Assembly (NCBI GenBank): GCA_023415495.1
Contig: JAEZKK010000030.1
Coordinates: forward strand, 1-62,844
DNA length: 62,844 bases
Source: Bacteroidota bacterium
GTDB taxonomy: Bacteria > Bacteroidota > Bacteroidia > Bacteroidales > P3
Reading direction: 5' to 3'
Made by a program: the position numbers and the translations under genes. Of the stretch, positions 9,227 to 18,531 are shown piece by piece. Numbering within the stretch: position 1 is the first letter of the stretch; every line of letters starts with the position of its first letter. A model generated the notes under the pieces. It saw only the letters and a list, made by a program, of their open reading frames with translations. It did no database searches and had not been told where the DNA came from.

Positions 9227-9451
9227 ATGGGAATAGTGGTAAATTTGGATGTAATGATGGCAAGGAGAAAAATTAGCCTTAGCGAACTGGCTCAAAGGAT
9301 AGATTTAACTCCAGCAAACCTTTCCATACTTAAAACAGGGAAGGCAAGGGCTATTAGATTTTCAACCTTAGAGGCAATTTGCAGAGAGTTGGATTGTCAG
9401 CCAGGAGATATATTAGAATACGAATCAATAGATAGAAGATTTTTAAAATAA
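9227..9451 (+). CDS. Small XRE-family (YozG-like) transcriptional regulator
   Basis: A 74-residue protein that is essentially one Cro/CI helix-turn-helix: VNLDVMMARRKISLSELAQRIDLTPANLSILKTGKARAIRFSTLEAICRELDCQPGDIL in overlapping pieces, with the recognition helix around LTPANLSILKTG. It ends soon after the domain, so it has no ligand or dimer module beyond the HTH. Such regulators commonly pair with DUF2975 membrane proteins and may control that operon. The start at 9227 is chosen; M10 or M11 are possible alternatives. Confidence 0.85.
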   Translation: MGIVVNLDVMMARRKISLSELAQRIDLTPANLSILKTGKARAIRFSTLEAICRELDCQPGDILEYESIDRRFLK

Positions 9452-9487
9452 CAAATTAAACAACTTAATAATTAAAACACTTAGAAA

Positions 9488-12343
9488 ATGAAGAAACTGA
9501 TTTTAATGGCAACCCTATTCTTATTTGCATTGGGTTCCGCAGTTTTTGCTCAAGGATTAAAAACTACTGGCAAAGCATCAGCAGTTAAATTAGACGAGCA
9601 AATCAAATTAGATGGTAAGGTAAGAACAGGCAAGCTTGCTAATGGACTTACATACTATGTAAGAGCAAACAGAAAACCTGAAAACAGAGCAGAGTTTCAA
9701 ATCGCTGTAAATGCAGGTTCTGTACTTGAAACTCCAGAAGAAGTAGGTTTAGCTCACTTTACTGAACATATGGGTTTCAATGGAACAAAGCATTATCCAG
9801 GAAACGAAATGATAGATGCTCTTGAGAAAGAGGGTATAGTATTTGGACGCCAAATCAATGCATACACAGGTTTCGACCAAACAGTGTATATGGTAACTCT
9901 TCCTACTGACAAGAAGGAATTGTTTAGCATGGGATTAAAGATTCTTGATGGTTGGGCATCTGGTATGTTAATGACTGGTAAGGAAATTGACAAGGAAAGA
10001 GGAGTAATCATTGAGGAATGGCGTACAGGACAAGGAGCTCAAGACCGCCTTAGAGCTAAGACTTGGCCAACAATGTTAAAAGGTTCTCTTTATGCAGAAC
10101 GTCTTCCTATTGGTACTTTAGAAAACCTTGAAAACTTCAAACACGAAACAATTAGAGGATTCTATAAGAAATGGTATCGTCCCGAAAATATGGCAGTAAT
10201 TGTTGTAGGGGATTTCGATGCTGATGAAATGGAACAACAAATCATAGATTATTTTGGAATAGATGATGCTCCAAGTGCCCCATTCTCAAGACCTACTATT
10301 ACTATTCCTGATAACAAAGAACCACTTATTGCTATTGCAACAGACAAGGAAGCAACAGGTAATTCAATACAATATTTCTATAAACACCCAGCATTTGAAG
10401 TAAAAACTATTGGAGATTACCGTACTCGTTACTTAGTATATAGCCTTTATTCTGATATGATTAACTCAAGATTAAGAGACTTATCTGAAAAGAAAGATTG
10501 TCCATTTATGGGAGCATACGCTGGATATACAGAATTCTTAGCCCGTCCTACTCATGCTTACTATAACTCTATCTCAGCTAAAGACGGAAAAACGCTTGAG
10601 TCTTTAGAGTTAATGATGATGGAGAACCAAAGAGTATTACAACATGGATTTGTTCAAACAGAGCTTGACAGAGCAAAAGAATCTATCCTAACACAATACG
10701 ACAGAATGGCAAAAGAAGAGTCAAAGACAGAAAGTTCTCGTTTTGCATCAGAATATGTTGACCACTTCCTTGAAGGAACTCCAGCACCAGGTGCAAGAAT
10801 AGAAAACAAATGGGCTAAGGAATTAGTTGAGGATATTACACTTGAAGAAGTAAATGCACTTGCTAAACAATGGATAACAGAAGAAAACTTCGTGTTAGTA
10901 ATGACTATGCCAGAGAGCAAAGACGTTAAAGTACCTACTGAGAAAGATGTTTTGAAGGTAATCAATAAGGTAAAGAAAGCAAAAACAAAACCTTATGTTG
11001 ATAATGTAAAAACTGAGCCATTCCTTGTAAAAGAACCAAAAGCAGGTAAGGTAGTTAAAAAAGAAGAAAACAAGAAATTTGACTATACAGAGCTAACTCT
11101 TAGCAATGGAGCAAAGGTAATTCTTAAGGCTACAAACTTCAAGAATGACGAAATAGTACTTAGTGCTTGGAGTCCTGGTGGAACATCACTTTACCCTGAT
11201 AATAAGCTAATCAATGCTAATTATGCAGCAGGGATTATCGATGCATCAGGTATTGGTAACTATGATAACTCTCAATTGATGAAATTCTTAAAAGGAAAAA
11301 CAGTTGGAATAGTACCATCAATCTCAGAACTTGAAGAAGGATTCTCAGGAAGCTCATCACCAGCAGACTTTGAAATACTATTACAATACCTATATATGTT
11401 CTTTGAAGCTCCAAGAAAAGATAAGGACGTATTAGCAACTGAAATCTCTAAGATGGAAAATCAAATCAAGATGTTGAAGAATATGCCAGAATTTGAATTT
11501 CAAATACAAATGCTAAAAGCAATGAAGCCAAACGATAAGAGAACAATTATTATCCCAACTGAGGCTCAACTTAAACAAATGAATATCGACGAAATGCATA
11601 AGATATTCCGTGAACGTTTCTCAGATGCTTCTGACTTTACCTTCACATTCGTAGGAAACATCGATATCGATAAAACTATTCCATTAATCGAAAAATACAT
11701 TGGTTCAATTCCATCTAAGAATAGAAACGAAAAATGGTTAGATAAAGACTCTCCATTTGCTAAAGGAGTTGTAAACAAAACAGTTTATAAAGGACAAGAC
11801 AATAAGGGAGCAATGGTAATAGCTGTAAACAACAGTTTCGATTGGAATACAAAAGAAAGAATGGCAACAAGAATACTTGGAGATATTTGTAGCATAAAAT
11901 TAACTGAAACAATCCGTGAAGAAATGGGAGGAACCTACTCACCATCATTCCAATTAAGCTATGATAAATATCCAAAAGCAGAGGCATCATTATTTGCATA
12001 TTACTCATGCGACCCAGAAAATGCAGACAATTTAGCAAATGCAACATGGAAGGTATTTGACAAGATAATAGCAGAGGGACCAACAGAGATAGACCTTGCA
12101 AAAGTAAAAGAACAATTGATTAGAGCAAGAGAAACCCAACAAGAAAAGAACGGTTACTGGACATCAGCAATCAAAGGTTCAATTTGGTATGACTTCGAAC
12201 TTACCAACCTTGACGAATACAAAGCAGCTGTAAACGCAATTACAGTTGAAGATGTAAAAGAAATGGCAAAGAAATACTTGAAACATGACGAATATGTAAG
12301 AGTAAACCTAAAGCCAGAGGCAATGGATCCAGCGAAGAAATAA
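9488..12343 (+). CDS. Secreted M16-family zinc peptidase (pitrilysin-like)
   Basis: A 951-residue protein with a signal peptide (MKKLILMATLFLFALGSAVFAQ). The zinc motif HFTEH is at 90-94 and the downstream glutamate is in RGVIIEEWRTGQ. A second M16-type domain begins about residue 530 (YTELTLSNGAKVIL) and lacks HxxEH, as usual for the inactive half of the clamshell. The enzyme would degrade peptides in the periplasm. It is a single gene 37 bp after the XRE gene, closed by a strong terminator. Confidence 0.92.
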   Translation: MKKLILMATLFLFALGSAVFAQGLKTTGKASAVKLDEQIKLDGKVRTGKLANGLTYYVRANRKPENRAEFQIAVNAGSVLETPEEVGLAHFTEHMGFNGTKHYPGNEMIDALEKEGIVFGRQINAYTGFDQTVYMVTLPTDKKELFSMGLKILDGWASGMLMTGKEIDKERGVIIEEWRTGQGAQDRLRAKTWPTMLKGSLYAERLPIGTLENLENFKHETIRGFYKKWYRPENMAVIVVGDFDADEMEQQIIDYFGIDDAPSAPFSRPTITIPDNKEPLIAIATDKEATGNSIQYFYKHPAFEVKTIGDYRTRYLVYSLYSDMINSRLRDLSEKKDCPFMGAYAGYTEFLARPTHAYYNSISAKDGKTLESLELMMMENQRVLQHGFVQTELDRAKESILTQYDRMAKEESKTESSRFASEYVDHFLEGTPAPGARIENKWAKELVEDITLEEVNALAKQWITEENFVLVMTMPESKDVKVPTEKDVLKVINKVKKAKTKPYVDNVKTEPFLVKEPKAGKVVKKEENKKFDYTELTLSNGAKVILKATNFKNDEIVLSAWSPGGTSLYPDNKLINANYAAGIIDASGIGNYDNSQLMKFLKGKTVGIVPSISELEEGFSGSSSPADFEILLQYLYMFFEAPRKDKDVLATEISKMENQIKMLKNMPEFEFQIQMLKAMKPNDKRTIIIPTEAQLKQMNIDEMHKIFRERFSDASDFTFTFVGNIDIDKTIPLIEKYIGSIPSKNRNEKWLDKDSPFAKGVVNKTVYKGQDNKGAMVIAVNNSFDWNTKERMATRILGDICSIKLTETIREEMGGTYSPSFQLSYDKYPKAEASLFAYYSCDPENADNLANATWKVFDKIIAEGPTEIDLAKVKEQLIRARETQQEKNGYWTSAIKGSIWYDFELTNLDEYKAAVNAITVEDVKEMAKKYLKHDEYVRVNLKPEAMDPAKK

Positions 12344-12366
12344 TCCAAAACCTAAAATAAAACAAG

Positions 12367-12403
12367 AAGACCTGATTTGAAATAAAGTCAGGTCTTTTTT
12401 TTA
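12367..12403 (+). terminator. Rho-independent terminator after the M16 peptidase
   Basis: A perfect 9-bp stem, AAGACCTGA (12367-12375) with TCAGGTCTT (12388-12396), is followed by a T run. Confidence 0.85.
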
Positions 12404-12414
12404 TCACTACACAT

Positions 12415-12526
12415 CATTGCGAGGACGCAGGACGAAGCAATCCAGAAAGAATTTGTCTGAATCAGAATTTACAGGATTAAAGGATTTACTTGATTTTCTG
12501 GATTGCTTCACCTTCGGCTCGCAATG
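12415..12526. repeat. MITE/REP-like element, copy 1
   Basis: Imperfect terminal inverted repeats: CATTGCGAGGACGCAGGACG... at 12415-12448 against the complement of 12495-12526, with a perfect 15-bp inner pair (12434-12448 and 12495-12509). The core between the arms (TCTGAATCAGAATTTACAGG and following bases) matches that of the element at 41.9 kb. There is no reading frame inside. Intergenic ATTGCGAGG...CGCAATGA elements of this style occur in many bacterial genomes. Confidence 0.75.
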
Positions 12527-12537
12527 ACGCAAGGCGT

Positions 12538-12614
12538 GGAATTTGATTCTATTTCCGTGGAATTTGATTCTAATTTTCTGTAATTTGATTCTATTTCTAT
12601 GGAATTTGATTCCA
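12538..12614. repeat. 21-bp-pitch array, four copies of GGAATTTGATTCTA
   Basis: Copies begin at 12538, 12559, 12580 (GTAATTTGATTCTA) and 12601 (GGAATTTGATTCCA), exactly 21 bp apart, with variable 7-bp linkers. The word is the complement of the TAGAATCAAATTC word used at 11, 30076 and 62323. Confidence 0.85.
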
Positions 12615-12678
12615 TATAGTTTATTATATATAGATAATAGTGCTTTTAATCATTGTGATAGTTTACAGAGCATAATTA

Positions 12679-12707
12679 TTGGGAGTTGAATATAATTTAT
12701 ATCTTTG
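12679..12707 (+). promoter_or_regulatory. rmuC promoter
   Basis: TTG at 12679-12681 and TATCTTTG at 12700-12707, spacer 18 bp. The predicted leader before the ATG at 12829 is about 115 nt; no riboswitch fold was recognised in it. Confidence 0.6.
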
Positions 12708-12828
12708 AAATATTGCTCTATGTGTTGTTTGCTTTGTTTAGATTTAAAGCATTACGTTGTTAGGGTAAGGATTGATGTGGCTATTGGCATACAATCAGGT
12801 ATTAATATAATGATATTATTCACTAATT

Positions 12829-14361
12829 ATGGAAACAGTTATTTTTGTTACGCTTAGCGTAATTGTAGGGGGTTTAATTGGTTGGTTTGTTGCCAAATCA
12901 GCTGCGACGAAATCTGCACAGGCAGAAAAGGATAATGCTCAATTTAAGTATAATGAATTAGAAAAGGAGTTTGTTTCATATAAGGCTACGAGTGGTTCTC
13001 AATTACAAATGGTAATTGCAAATATTGAGTCTAAGGATAAAGAGATTTTGGGTTATAAGGAGGCTATTAATAATAAGATTAATGAAATAGCTTCTTTGAA
13101 TACACAGCTATCTACTTCTAATGCTGATTTAAAATCTTTTAGTCAGATTATTATTGATAAGAAAGTTGAAATTGAAACACTGAAAGAAGAGCTTAAAAAC
13201 ATCCGTGATGAGTTTAATAATGTAAATAATTCTTTGGCTACTGAGAGAGCAAATAATAAGGCTTTGAATGACAAACTCCAAACTCAAAAAGATGAAATTG
13301 AGGCAATGGGTAAGAAGTTTAATACTGAATTTGAAAATATTGCTAATAAAATATTAGAAACAAAGTCTGAGAAGTTTACTGAACTCAATAGGAATAATCT
13401 AAAGGCTATCCTTGAACCTCTTGGAGAGAATATAACTAAGTTTAAAACTAAGGTTGAAGAGGTTTATGACAAAGAGTCGAAAGAGCGTTTCTCTTTAGGA
13501 GAGAAGGTGAAAGAGTTGGCACTGCTTAACCAAGTTATTAGTGAAGAGGCTCGTAATTTAACAAAAGCACTTAAGGGGGAGTCTAAAACTCAAGGTATCT
13601 GGGGTGAAATGATATTAGAAAGCATTCTTGAAAAATCGGGTCTTCGCAAAGGTGAAGAATATTTTATGGAGCATCAACTAAAAGACGAAAATGGAGTTCC
13701 TTTAAAATCAGATTTGGAAGGGAAAAAGATGCGTCCTGATGCAGTTATTAAATACCCTGATAATAGAAGCGTTATTATTGATTCTAAAGTATCATTAAAT
13801 GCATTTACTCGTATGATTGATTCTACGGATGCTGAGGAGAGAAAGAGGGAATTAATGGCTCATGTTTCGGCAATTAAAAATCATATTCTAACGCTTAGTG
13901 CAAAGGGATATGATGATTATGATAAGGCACTTGATTTTGTAATGATGTTTATTCCAAGCGAGCCTGCTTATATTGCAGCAATGCAAGGCGATCCTGATTT
14001 ATGGAATTATGCCTATGAAAAAAGGATTTTACTTTTAAACCCTACTAATCTAATTACTTCTCTTAAGTTGATTGTTGATTTATGGAAGCGTGAATATCAA
14101 AACCAAAATGCTTTGGAGATTGCCGATAGAGGTGCTAAGCTCTACGATAAGTTTGTAGGATTTGTAAGTGTTTTGACTGAAGTAGGGAATAGTATAGATA
14201 AAGCACAAAGCAAATATTCCGAAGCCTTTAAGCTCCTAAGCACAGGAAATGATAATCTTGTATTACAAACAGAAAAGCTTAAAAAACTCGGATTAAAAAC
14301 CAAAAAGGAATTAAATCCCGAACTAATAAACCAAGCATCAAATAATGCTTCTTTGTTATAA
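12829..14361 (+). CDS. rmuC: DNA recombination protein RmuC
   Basis: A 510-residue protein: an N-terminal membrane anchor (about 3-22), a long coiled coil (about 30-185), then the RmuC nuclease-like domain (GKVKELALLNQVISEEARNLTKALKGESKTQGIWGE in pieces, RPDAVIKYPDNRSVIIDSKVSL, FVMMFIPSEPAYIAA, LLNPTNLITSLKLI). The D...DSK pattern of the PD-(D/E)XK fold is present in PDAVIKYPDNRSVIIDSK. The family limits certain DNA rearrangements. The 3' end overlaps the convergent corA by 6 bp (TTATAA). Confidence 0.93.
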   Translation: METVIFVTLSVIVGGLIGWFVAKSAATKSAQAEKDNAQFKYNELEKEFVSYKATSGSQLQMVIANIESKDKEILGYKEAINNKINEIASLNTQLSTSNADLKSFSQIIIDKKVEIETLKEELKNIRDEFNNVNNSLATERANNKALNDKLQTQKDEIEAMGKKFNTEFENIANKILETKSEKFTELNRNNLKAILEPLGENITKFKTKVEEVYDKESKERFSLGEKVKELALLNQVISEEARNLTKALKGESKTQGIWGEMILESILEKSGLRKGEEYFMEHQLKDENGVPLKSDLEGKKMRPDAVIKYPDNRSVIIDSKVSLNAFTRMIDSTDAEERKRELMAHVSAIKNHILTLSAKGYDDYDKALDFVMMFIPSEPAYIAAMQGDPDLWNYAYEKRILLLNPTNLITSLKLIVDLWKREYQNQNALEIADRGAKLYDKFVGFVSVLTEVGNSIDKAQSKYSEAFKLLSTGNDNLVLQTEKLKKLGLKTKKELNPELINQASNNASLL

Positions 14362-15273
14362 CCAGCGTTTGCGTTTGAAGTAGATAAAGAATCCTATGCC
14401 TACTGATGCCATTAATCCTATTATCCCCCAGAATACCCATTGTTTTTGCATAAATGGTAAATCTACATTCATTCCGTAAACTCCTGTTATTAGGGTTAAA
14501 GGGAGCATAATGGTGGAGATAAAGGTGAGAATTTTCATTATCTCGTTGGTCTTGTTGGTCTGCAGAGAATCGAAGGTATGAGACACCCCCTCGATTAGCT
14601 CTCCATAGTCCTCTACAAGGTCAAACATCTTTTGATACTGGTCTAAGATATTACCCCAATAGTCTTCCATGTTCTCAACATATCCTTTTATTCCCCCAGA
14701 TTCAAAACGATGGAATACTCTTACTTGAGGCTTGAATGTGGTATTGAGTGAAATCAAGTTCTTCCTTGTTACAGATAGCTGCTCAAGCACTTTCTCTGCT
14801 TTTTTATTAAATATATCAAAGCTAATTCCATCAACCTCTGTTCCTATTCTTAGGATTAACGCATAGGTCTCAACCATTAGCCTATCTAACATATTGTAAA
14901 GTAGGGCATCGGAGCTTGATACTATTTCTTCAAGGCTTTCAGGGTTGGTTTCTTTTTGTGTTTGAAGGTCTTTAAAGAAATTCTTTACTACCCAATGCGA
15001 CCTGCCTATAGTTACGATATAGTTCTTTCCCCAGAATATCTTTACTTCCTTTAGTCTAATAAATTTATTTGCTTTGTCAAAGAAAGGGAAGTGAAGGATA
15101 ATAAAGTAATAATCGTCGTATTCGTCAATCTTTGGTCTTTGATTAACAGAACGACAGTCTTCAATATCAAGAGGGTGGAAGTCAAATTCTTGAATAAGAA
15201 AATCGAAATCCTCCTCGCTGGGGTTTAGGATATGCAACCACCTTGTATTCTCAAAATTTAATGTTTCAATCAT
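14356..15273 (-). CDS. corA: CorA-family Mg2+/Co2+ transporter
   Basis: A 305-residue protein with an N-terminal cytoplasmic domain and two C-terminal membrane helices; the selectivity motif YGMN lies between them (GVYGMNVDLPFMQKQ). It ends with a basic tail, KRKRW. CorA forms pentameric magnesium channels in the inner membrane. An ATG 12 codons upstream (15309) lies inside the -7 promoter box, so I use the ATG at 15273. That ATG is preceded 7 bases away by a textbook AGGAGG (15281-15286), rare in this phylum. Confidence 0.93.
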   Translation of the reverse strand: MIETLNFENTRWLHILNPSEEDFDFLIQEFDFHPLDIEDCRSVNQRPKIDEYDDYYFIILHFPFFDKANKFIRLKEVKIFWGKNYIVTIGRSHWVVKNFFKDLQTQKETNPESLEEIVSSSDALLYNMLDRLMVETYALILRIGTEVDGISFDIFNKKAEKVLEQLSVTRKNLISLNTTFKPQVRVFHRFESGGIKGYVENMEDYWGNILDQYQKMFDLVEDYGELIEGVSHTFDSLQTNKTNEIMKILTFISTIMLPLTLITGVYGMNVDLPFMQKQWVFWGIIGLMASVGIGFFIYFKRKRWL

Positions 15274-15306
15274 GCTATATCCTCCTTTCTTTAATGAAAA
15301 ACCATG

Positions 15307-15314
15307 CAAAGATA
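15307..15314 (-). promoter_or_regulatory. corA -7 box (TATCTTTG on the minus strand)
   Basis: CAAAGATA on the plus strand is the complement of TATCTTTG. It overlaps the upstream in-frame ATG and therefore fixes the corA start further downstream, at 15273. Confidence 0.7.
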
Positions 15315-15366
15315 GTGTTTTTTGAAAAAACTCTTGAGAAAAATCGTAAATACATATTTAATTTTA

Positions 15367-15374
15367 TATCTTTG
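15367..15374 (+). promoter_or_regulatory. pgk -7 box (TATCTTTG)
   Basis: A consensus -7 box 36 bp before the pgk ATG. It is arranged back to back with the corA promoter. Confidence 0.65.
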
Positions 15375-15410
15375 TGGTCAGAATTACTAACATTTTAAAT
15401 TACAAATAAT

Positions 15411-16604
15411 ATGAAATCTATAAAAGATATTAACTTCAAAGGGAAGAAAGTTCTTCTAAGAGTGGACTTTAATGTTCCAATAAATGAGAATAAATTTATT
15501 ACTGATGACAACAGAATGAGAGAATCTCTACCAACAATAAATAAATTGATAGATGATGGAGCTGCTCTTATTATAATGGCTCACTTTGGAAGACCTAAAA
15601 AAGGTGGTTTTGAGGAGGAATTTAGCTTAAAACCAATTGCAAAACATCTTTCTGAAATGCTTCAAAGAAATGTTATCTTTACTCAAAATCTTCTTGGTAA
15701 TGAGGTTGAGGCTCTTTGTGAAAATCTTCAAGATGGAGAGGTTATGCTTTTGGAAAATATCCGTTTCTACCCAGAGGAGACTAAGGGGGATATGGAATTT
15801 GCAAAGAAATTAGCAAAGCTTGGAGATGCTTATGTGAATGATGCCTTTGGTGCAGCTCACCGTGAGCATGTCTCTACTGCTACTCTTGCTAAGCTTTTCC
15901 CTAATGATAAGTATTTTGGTTTCTTAATGGAAAATGAGGTAAGAAATCTTGAAAAGCTAATGAAAAACCCAGAGAAACCTTTTACTGCAATAATTGGTGG
16001 AGCTAAGGTTAGCTCAAAGATAGATGTTATTAAAAATCTAATTCCTATTGCTGATAATATTATTATTGGTGGTGGAATGGCATATACTTTCCATAAGGCT
16101 ATGGGGTTTTCAATAGGTAATTCTCTTTGTGAGGATGATAAACTCGATGTAGCAAGAGATTTATTAAAAGAATTAGAAAATAATAATACAAAATTGATTC
16201 TGCCTATTGACCAAGTTATTGCTGATAAGTTTTCTGAGGATGCTAATTTCAAAACTACTTCTGACCAAAACATTCCTGACAATTGGATGGGTATGGATAT
16301 TGGAGAGAAATCCATTGAGTTATTTAAGAGTGTAATACTTGAATCAAAGACCATACTTTGGAATGGTCCTATGGGAGTTTTTGAATTTAAAAACTTTGCT
16401 AAGGGGACTTTTGCTTTAGCTGAGTTTATTGCAAAAGCAAGCGAAAAGGGATGTTTTTCAGCTGTAGGTGGGGGAGATTCTGTTTCAGCAGTAAATAAGA
16501 GTGGATTCGCGGATAAGATTTCTTATATTTCAACAGGTGGAGGGGCAATGCTTGAATACATTGAGGGTAAAACTCTCCCAGGAATTAAATATATAAAAGA
16601 ATAA
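15411..16604 (+). CDS. pgk: Phosphoglycerate kinase
   Basis: A 397-residue protein with standard PGK motifs: VLLRVDFNVPIN near the N-terminus, the substrate-binding MAHFGRPK, GGAKVSSKI, GGGMAYTF, and the nucleotide-binding WNGPMGVFE and VGGGDSVSAV, ending in STGGGAMLEYIEGKTLPGI. It interconverts 1,3-bisphosphoglycerate/ADP and 3-phosphoglycerate/ATP in the cytoplasm. It leads a likely operon with the SDR gene 7 bp downstream. Confidence 0.97.
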   Translation: MKSIKDINFKGKKVLLRVDFNVPINENKFITDDNRMRESLPTINKLIDDGAALIIMAHFGRPKKGGFEEEFSLKPIAKHLSEMLQRNVIFTQNLLGNEVEALCENLQDGEVMLLENIRFYPEETKGDMEFAKKLAKLGDAYVNDAFGAAHREHVSTATLAKLFPNDKYFGFLMENEVRNLEKLMKNPEKPFTAIIGGAKVSSKIDVIKNLIPIADNIIIGGGMAYTFHKAMGFSIGNSLCEDDKLDVARDLLKELENNNTKLILPIDQVIADKFSEDANFKTTSDQNIPDNWMGMDIGEKSIELFKSVILESKTILWNGPMGVFEFKNFAKGTFALAEFIAKASEKGCFSAVGGGDSVSAVNKSGFADKISYISTGGGAMLEYIEGKTLPGIKYIKE

Positions 16605-16611
16605 TTTAGCT

Positions 16612-17373
16612 ATGAGTAATAAACTATGCTTAATTACTGGAGCAAGCTCTGGTATTGGAAAATCATGTGCTGAAATATTTGCAAAGAATGGTTATAACCT
16701 TATTATTACAGGTAGAAGACTTGAAAGACTTAACCAATTAGCAAATGAATTAAAAACTAAATATTCTATTGAGGTAGATTCTCTTTGTTTCGATATTAGA
16801 AATAATGATGAGGTAGTTAAGGCAATGGAAAGCCTTCCTATTGAAAAGAGAGAAATAGATATTCTTATCAATAATGCTGGTCTTGCAGCTGGCAAGGAAC
16901 CTATTTTCGAAGGATTGCTTAGCGACTGGGAACAAATGATAGATACAAATGTAAAAGGTTTGCTTTATATCTCAAGGATCATTATTCCTTGGATGTGCTC
17001 AAGAAAGAAAGGACATATATTTAATATTGCTTCAATAGCTGGTAAGGAAGTATACCAAGGAGGTAATGTATATTGTGCAAGTAAATCCGCAGTAGATGCT
17101 TTGAGCAAGGCTATAAGAATGGACTGTGTTGATTATGGTATTAAGGTTACTAATATTGCTCCTGGTGCTGTTGAAACTGAGTTCTCTTTAGTTCGTTTCA
17201 AATGGGATAAGCAAAAGGCAGATTCTACTTATAAGGGATATATTCCACTTTCGGGTGAAGATATTGCTGATACAATTTACTATTGTGCCTCACTTCCAGA
17301 CCATGTATGTATTAATGATTTAGTGATTACTCCAAAGGCACAAGCTTGTGCTACAATATTTCATAGAGAATAA
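16612..17373 (+). CDS. SDR-family NAD(P)-dependent oxidoreductase (YdfG-like)
   Basis: A 253-residue classical short-chain dehydrogenase: cofactor motif TGASSGIG (7-14), NNAG (about 88-91), catalytic Ser in NIASIAG and YxxxK in YCASK. The order and the APGAVETEF segment resemble YdfG-type 3-hydroxy acid/serine dehydrogenases acting with NADP. The substrate cannot be told from sequence. It follows pgk by 7 bp. Confidence 0.88.
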   Translation: MSNKLCLITGASSGIGKSCAEIFAKNGYNLIITGRRLERLNQLANELKTKYSIEVDSLCFDIRNNDEVVKAMESLPIEKREIDILINNAGLAAGKEPIFEGLLSDWEQMIDTNVKGLLYISRIIIPWMCSRKKGHIFNIASIAGKEVYQGGNVYCASKSAVDALSKAIRMDCVDYGIKVTNIAPGAVETEFSLVRFKWDKQKADSTYKGYIPLSGEDIADTIYYCASLPDHVCINDLVITPKAQACATIFHRE

Positions 17374-17406
17374 TAGTTAGTACAATAAAGGAAAGATAAT
17401 AAAAAT

Positions 17407-18519
17407 ATGTACGATATAATTAAAGATCCAAATAATGAATGCTCCGCAATAAATGTTCAAAAGGCAGTTGATGCTCCTGAGCAAGTTAATTCGGAGTACT
17501 TAAAGAAATATAAAAAACAATCGGATTTAAGTATAGATGAATATGTGGAAGGAATTCTCAATCAAAATAGGGTTGTGCTTTCAAAGGCTATTACCCTTGT
17601 TGAGAGTTCCCTTCCTTCTCATCAAGCCAAAGCTCAAGCTATAATTGAGAAATGCCTTAAGCATTCGGGTAATAGTATTCGTTTAGGTATTACTGGAGTG
17701 CCAGGAGCGGGTAAAAGTACAGTTATTGAGGCTTTAGGAACAATGCTTACTAAGAAAGGACATAAGGTTGCAGTGCTTGCAATCGACCCTTCAAGCCTAA
17801 GGAGCAAGGGCTCAATCCTTGGAGATAAGACAAGGATGGAAGAACTTTCAAATGATGAGAATGCATTTATTCGTCCTTCTCCTTCTTCTGGAAGTCTTGG
17901 AGGAGTAGCTCAAAAGACAAGGGAGATAGTCCTTCTTTGCGAAGCTTCGGGTTTCGATACAATTATTATTGAAACAGTTGGAGTGGGTCAGAGTGAGATT
18001 GCTGTTCATACTATGGTCGATTTCTTTCTTCTAATCCAAATTGCTGGAGCAGGTGATGAGCTTCAAGGTATTAAGCGTGGAATTATGGAAATGGCGGATA
18101 TGGTTGCTATCAATAAGGCTGAAGGGAATAATAAGAAGAATGCAGAACTTGCAGCAGGACAATATCGCAATGCTCTTCATCTATTTCCTCTAACCGAAAG
18201 CAAGTGGGCTCCACAGGTAATAACTTGCTCTGCATATACTGGCGATGGTATTGATAAGATTTGGGATATAGTAAAGGATTATGAGAAACAAACTAAGGAG
18301 AATGGTTTCTTCTATGAGAATCGTAATCAACAAAATCTTAAAATCCTATCCGAAAGTATTGATAATCGTCTAAGGTCTAATTTCTACAATAATCCATTAC
18401 TTAAATCTCAGCTATCTGTATTTAAGGAAAAGGTTGTTGAGAATAAGATAAGTGCTTATATTGCTGCTGACAAACTCTTAGAGGCTTATATTACACAGAT
18501 TAAGAATAATGAAATCTAA
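17407..18519 (+). CDS. meaB: Methylmalonyl-CoA mutase-associated GTPase MeaB
   Basis: A 370-residue G3E-type GTPase. Walker A is GVPGAGKST, followed by VAVLAIDPSS, GSILGDKTRM, FIRPSPSSGSLGGVAQKT and IIETVGVGQSE, all characteristic of MeaB/ArgK. MeaB loads and protects the B12 cofactor of methylmalonyl-CoA mutase. No mutase subunit lies in the window, so the mutase should be elsewhere. The N-terminus carries about 30 residues before the conserved helix. Confidence 0.94.
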   Translation: MYDIIKDPNNECSAINVQKAVDAPEQVNSEYLKKYKKQSDLSIDEYVEGILNQNRVVLSKAITLVESSLPSHQAKAQAIIEKCLKHSGNSIRLGITGVPGAGKSTVIEALGTMLTKKGHKVAVLAIDPSSLRSKGSILGDKTRMEELSNDENAFIRPSPSSGSLGGVAQKTREIVLLCEASGFDTIIIETVGVGQSEIAVHTMVDFFLLIQIAGAGDELQGIKRGIMEMADMVAINKAEGNNKKNAELAAGQYRNALHLFPLTESKWAPQVITCSAYTGDGIDKIWDIVKDYEKQTKENGFFYENRNQQNLKILSESIDNRLRSNFYNNPLLKSQLSVFKEKVVENKISAYIAADKLLEAYITQIKNNEI

Positions 18520-18531
18520 TACATAATCCTA

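Noticed and set aside
10654..12348. Several long minus-strand open frames under the M16 peptidase and elsewhere
   Set aside because: They are shadows of real genes in AT-rich DNA: no own promoters, no motifs, and a composition typical of antisense.
12720..12857. Short frame starting in the rmuC leader and overlapping its start
   Set aside because: It overlaps rmuC in another frame and the sequence has no leader-peptide character such as codon runs.
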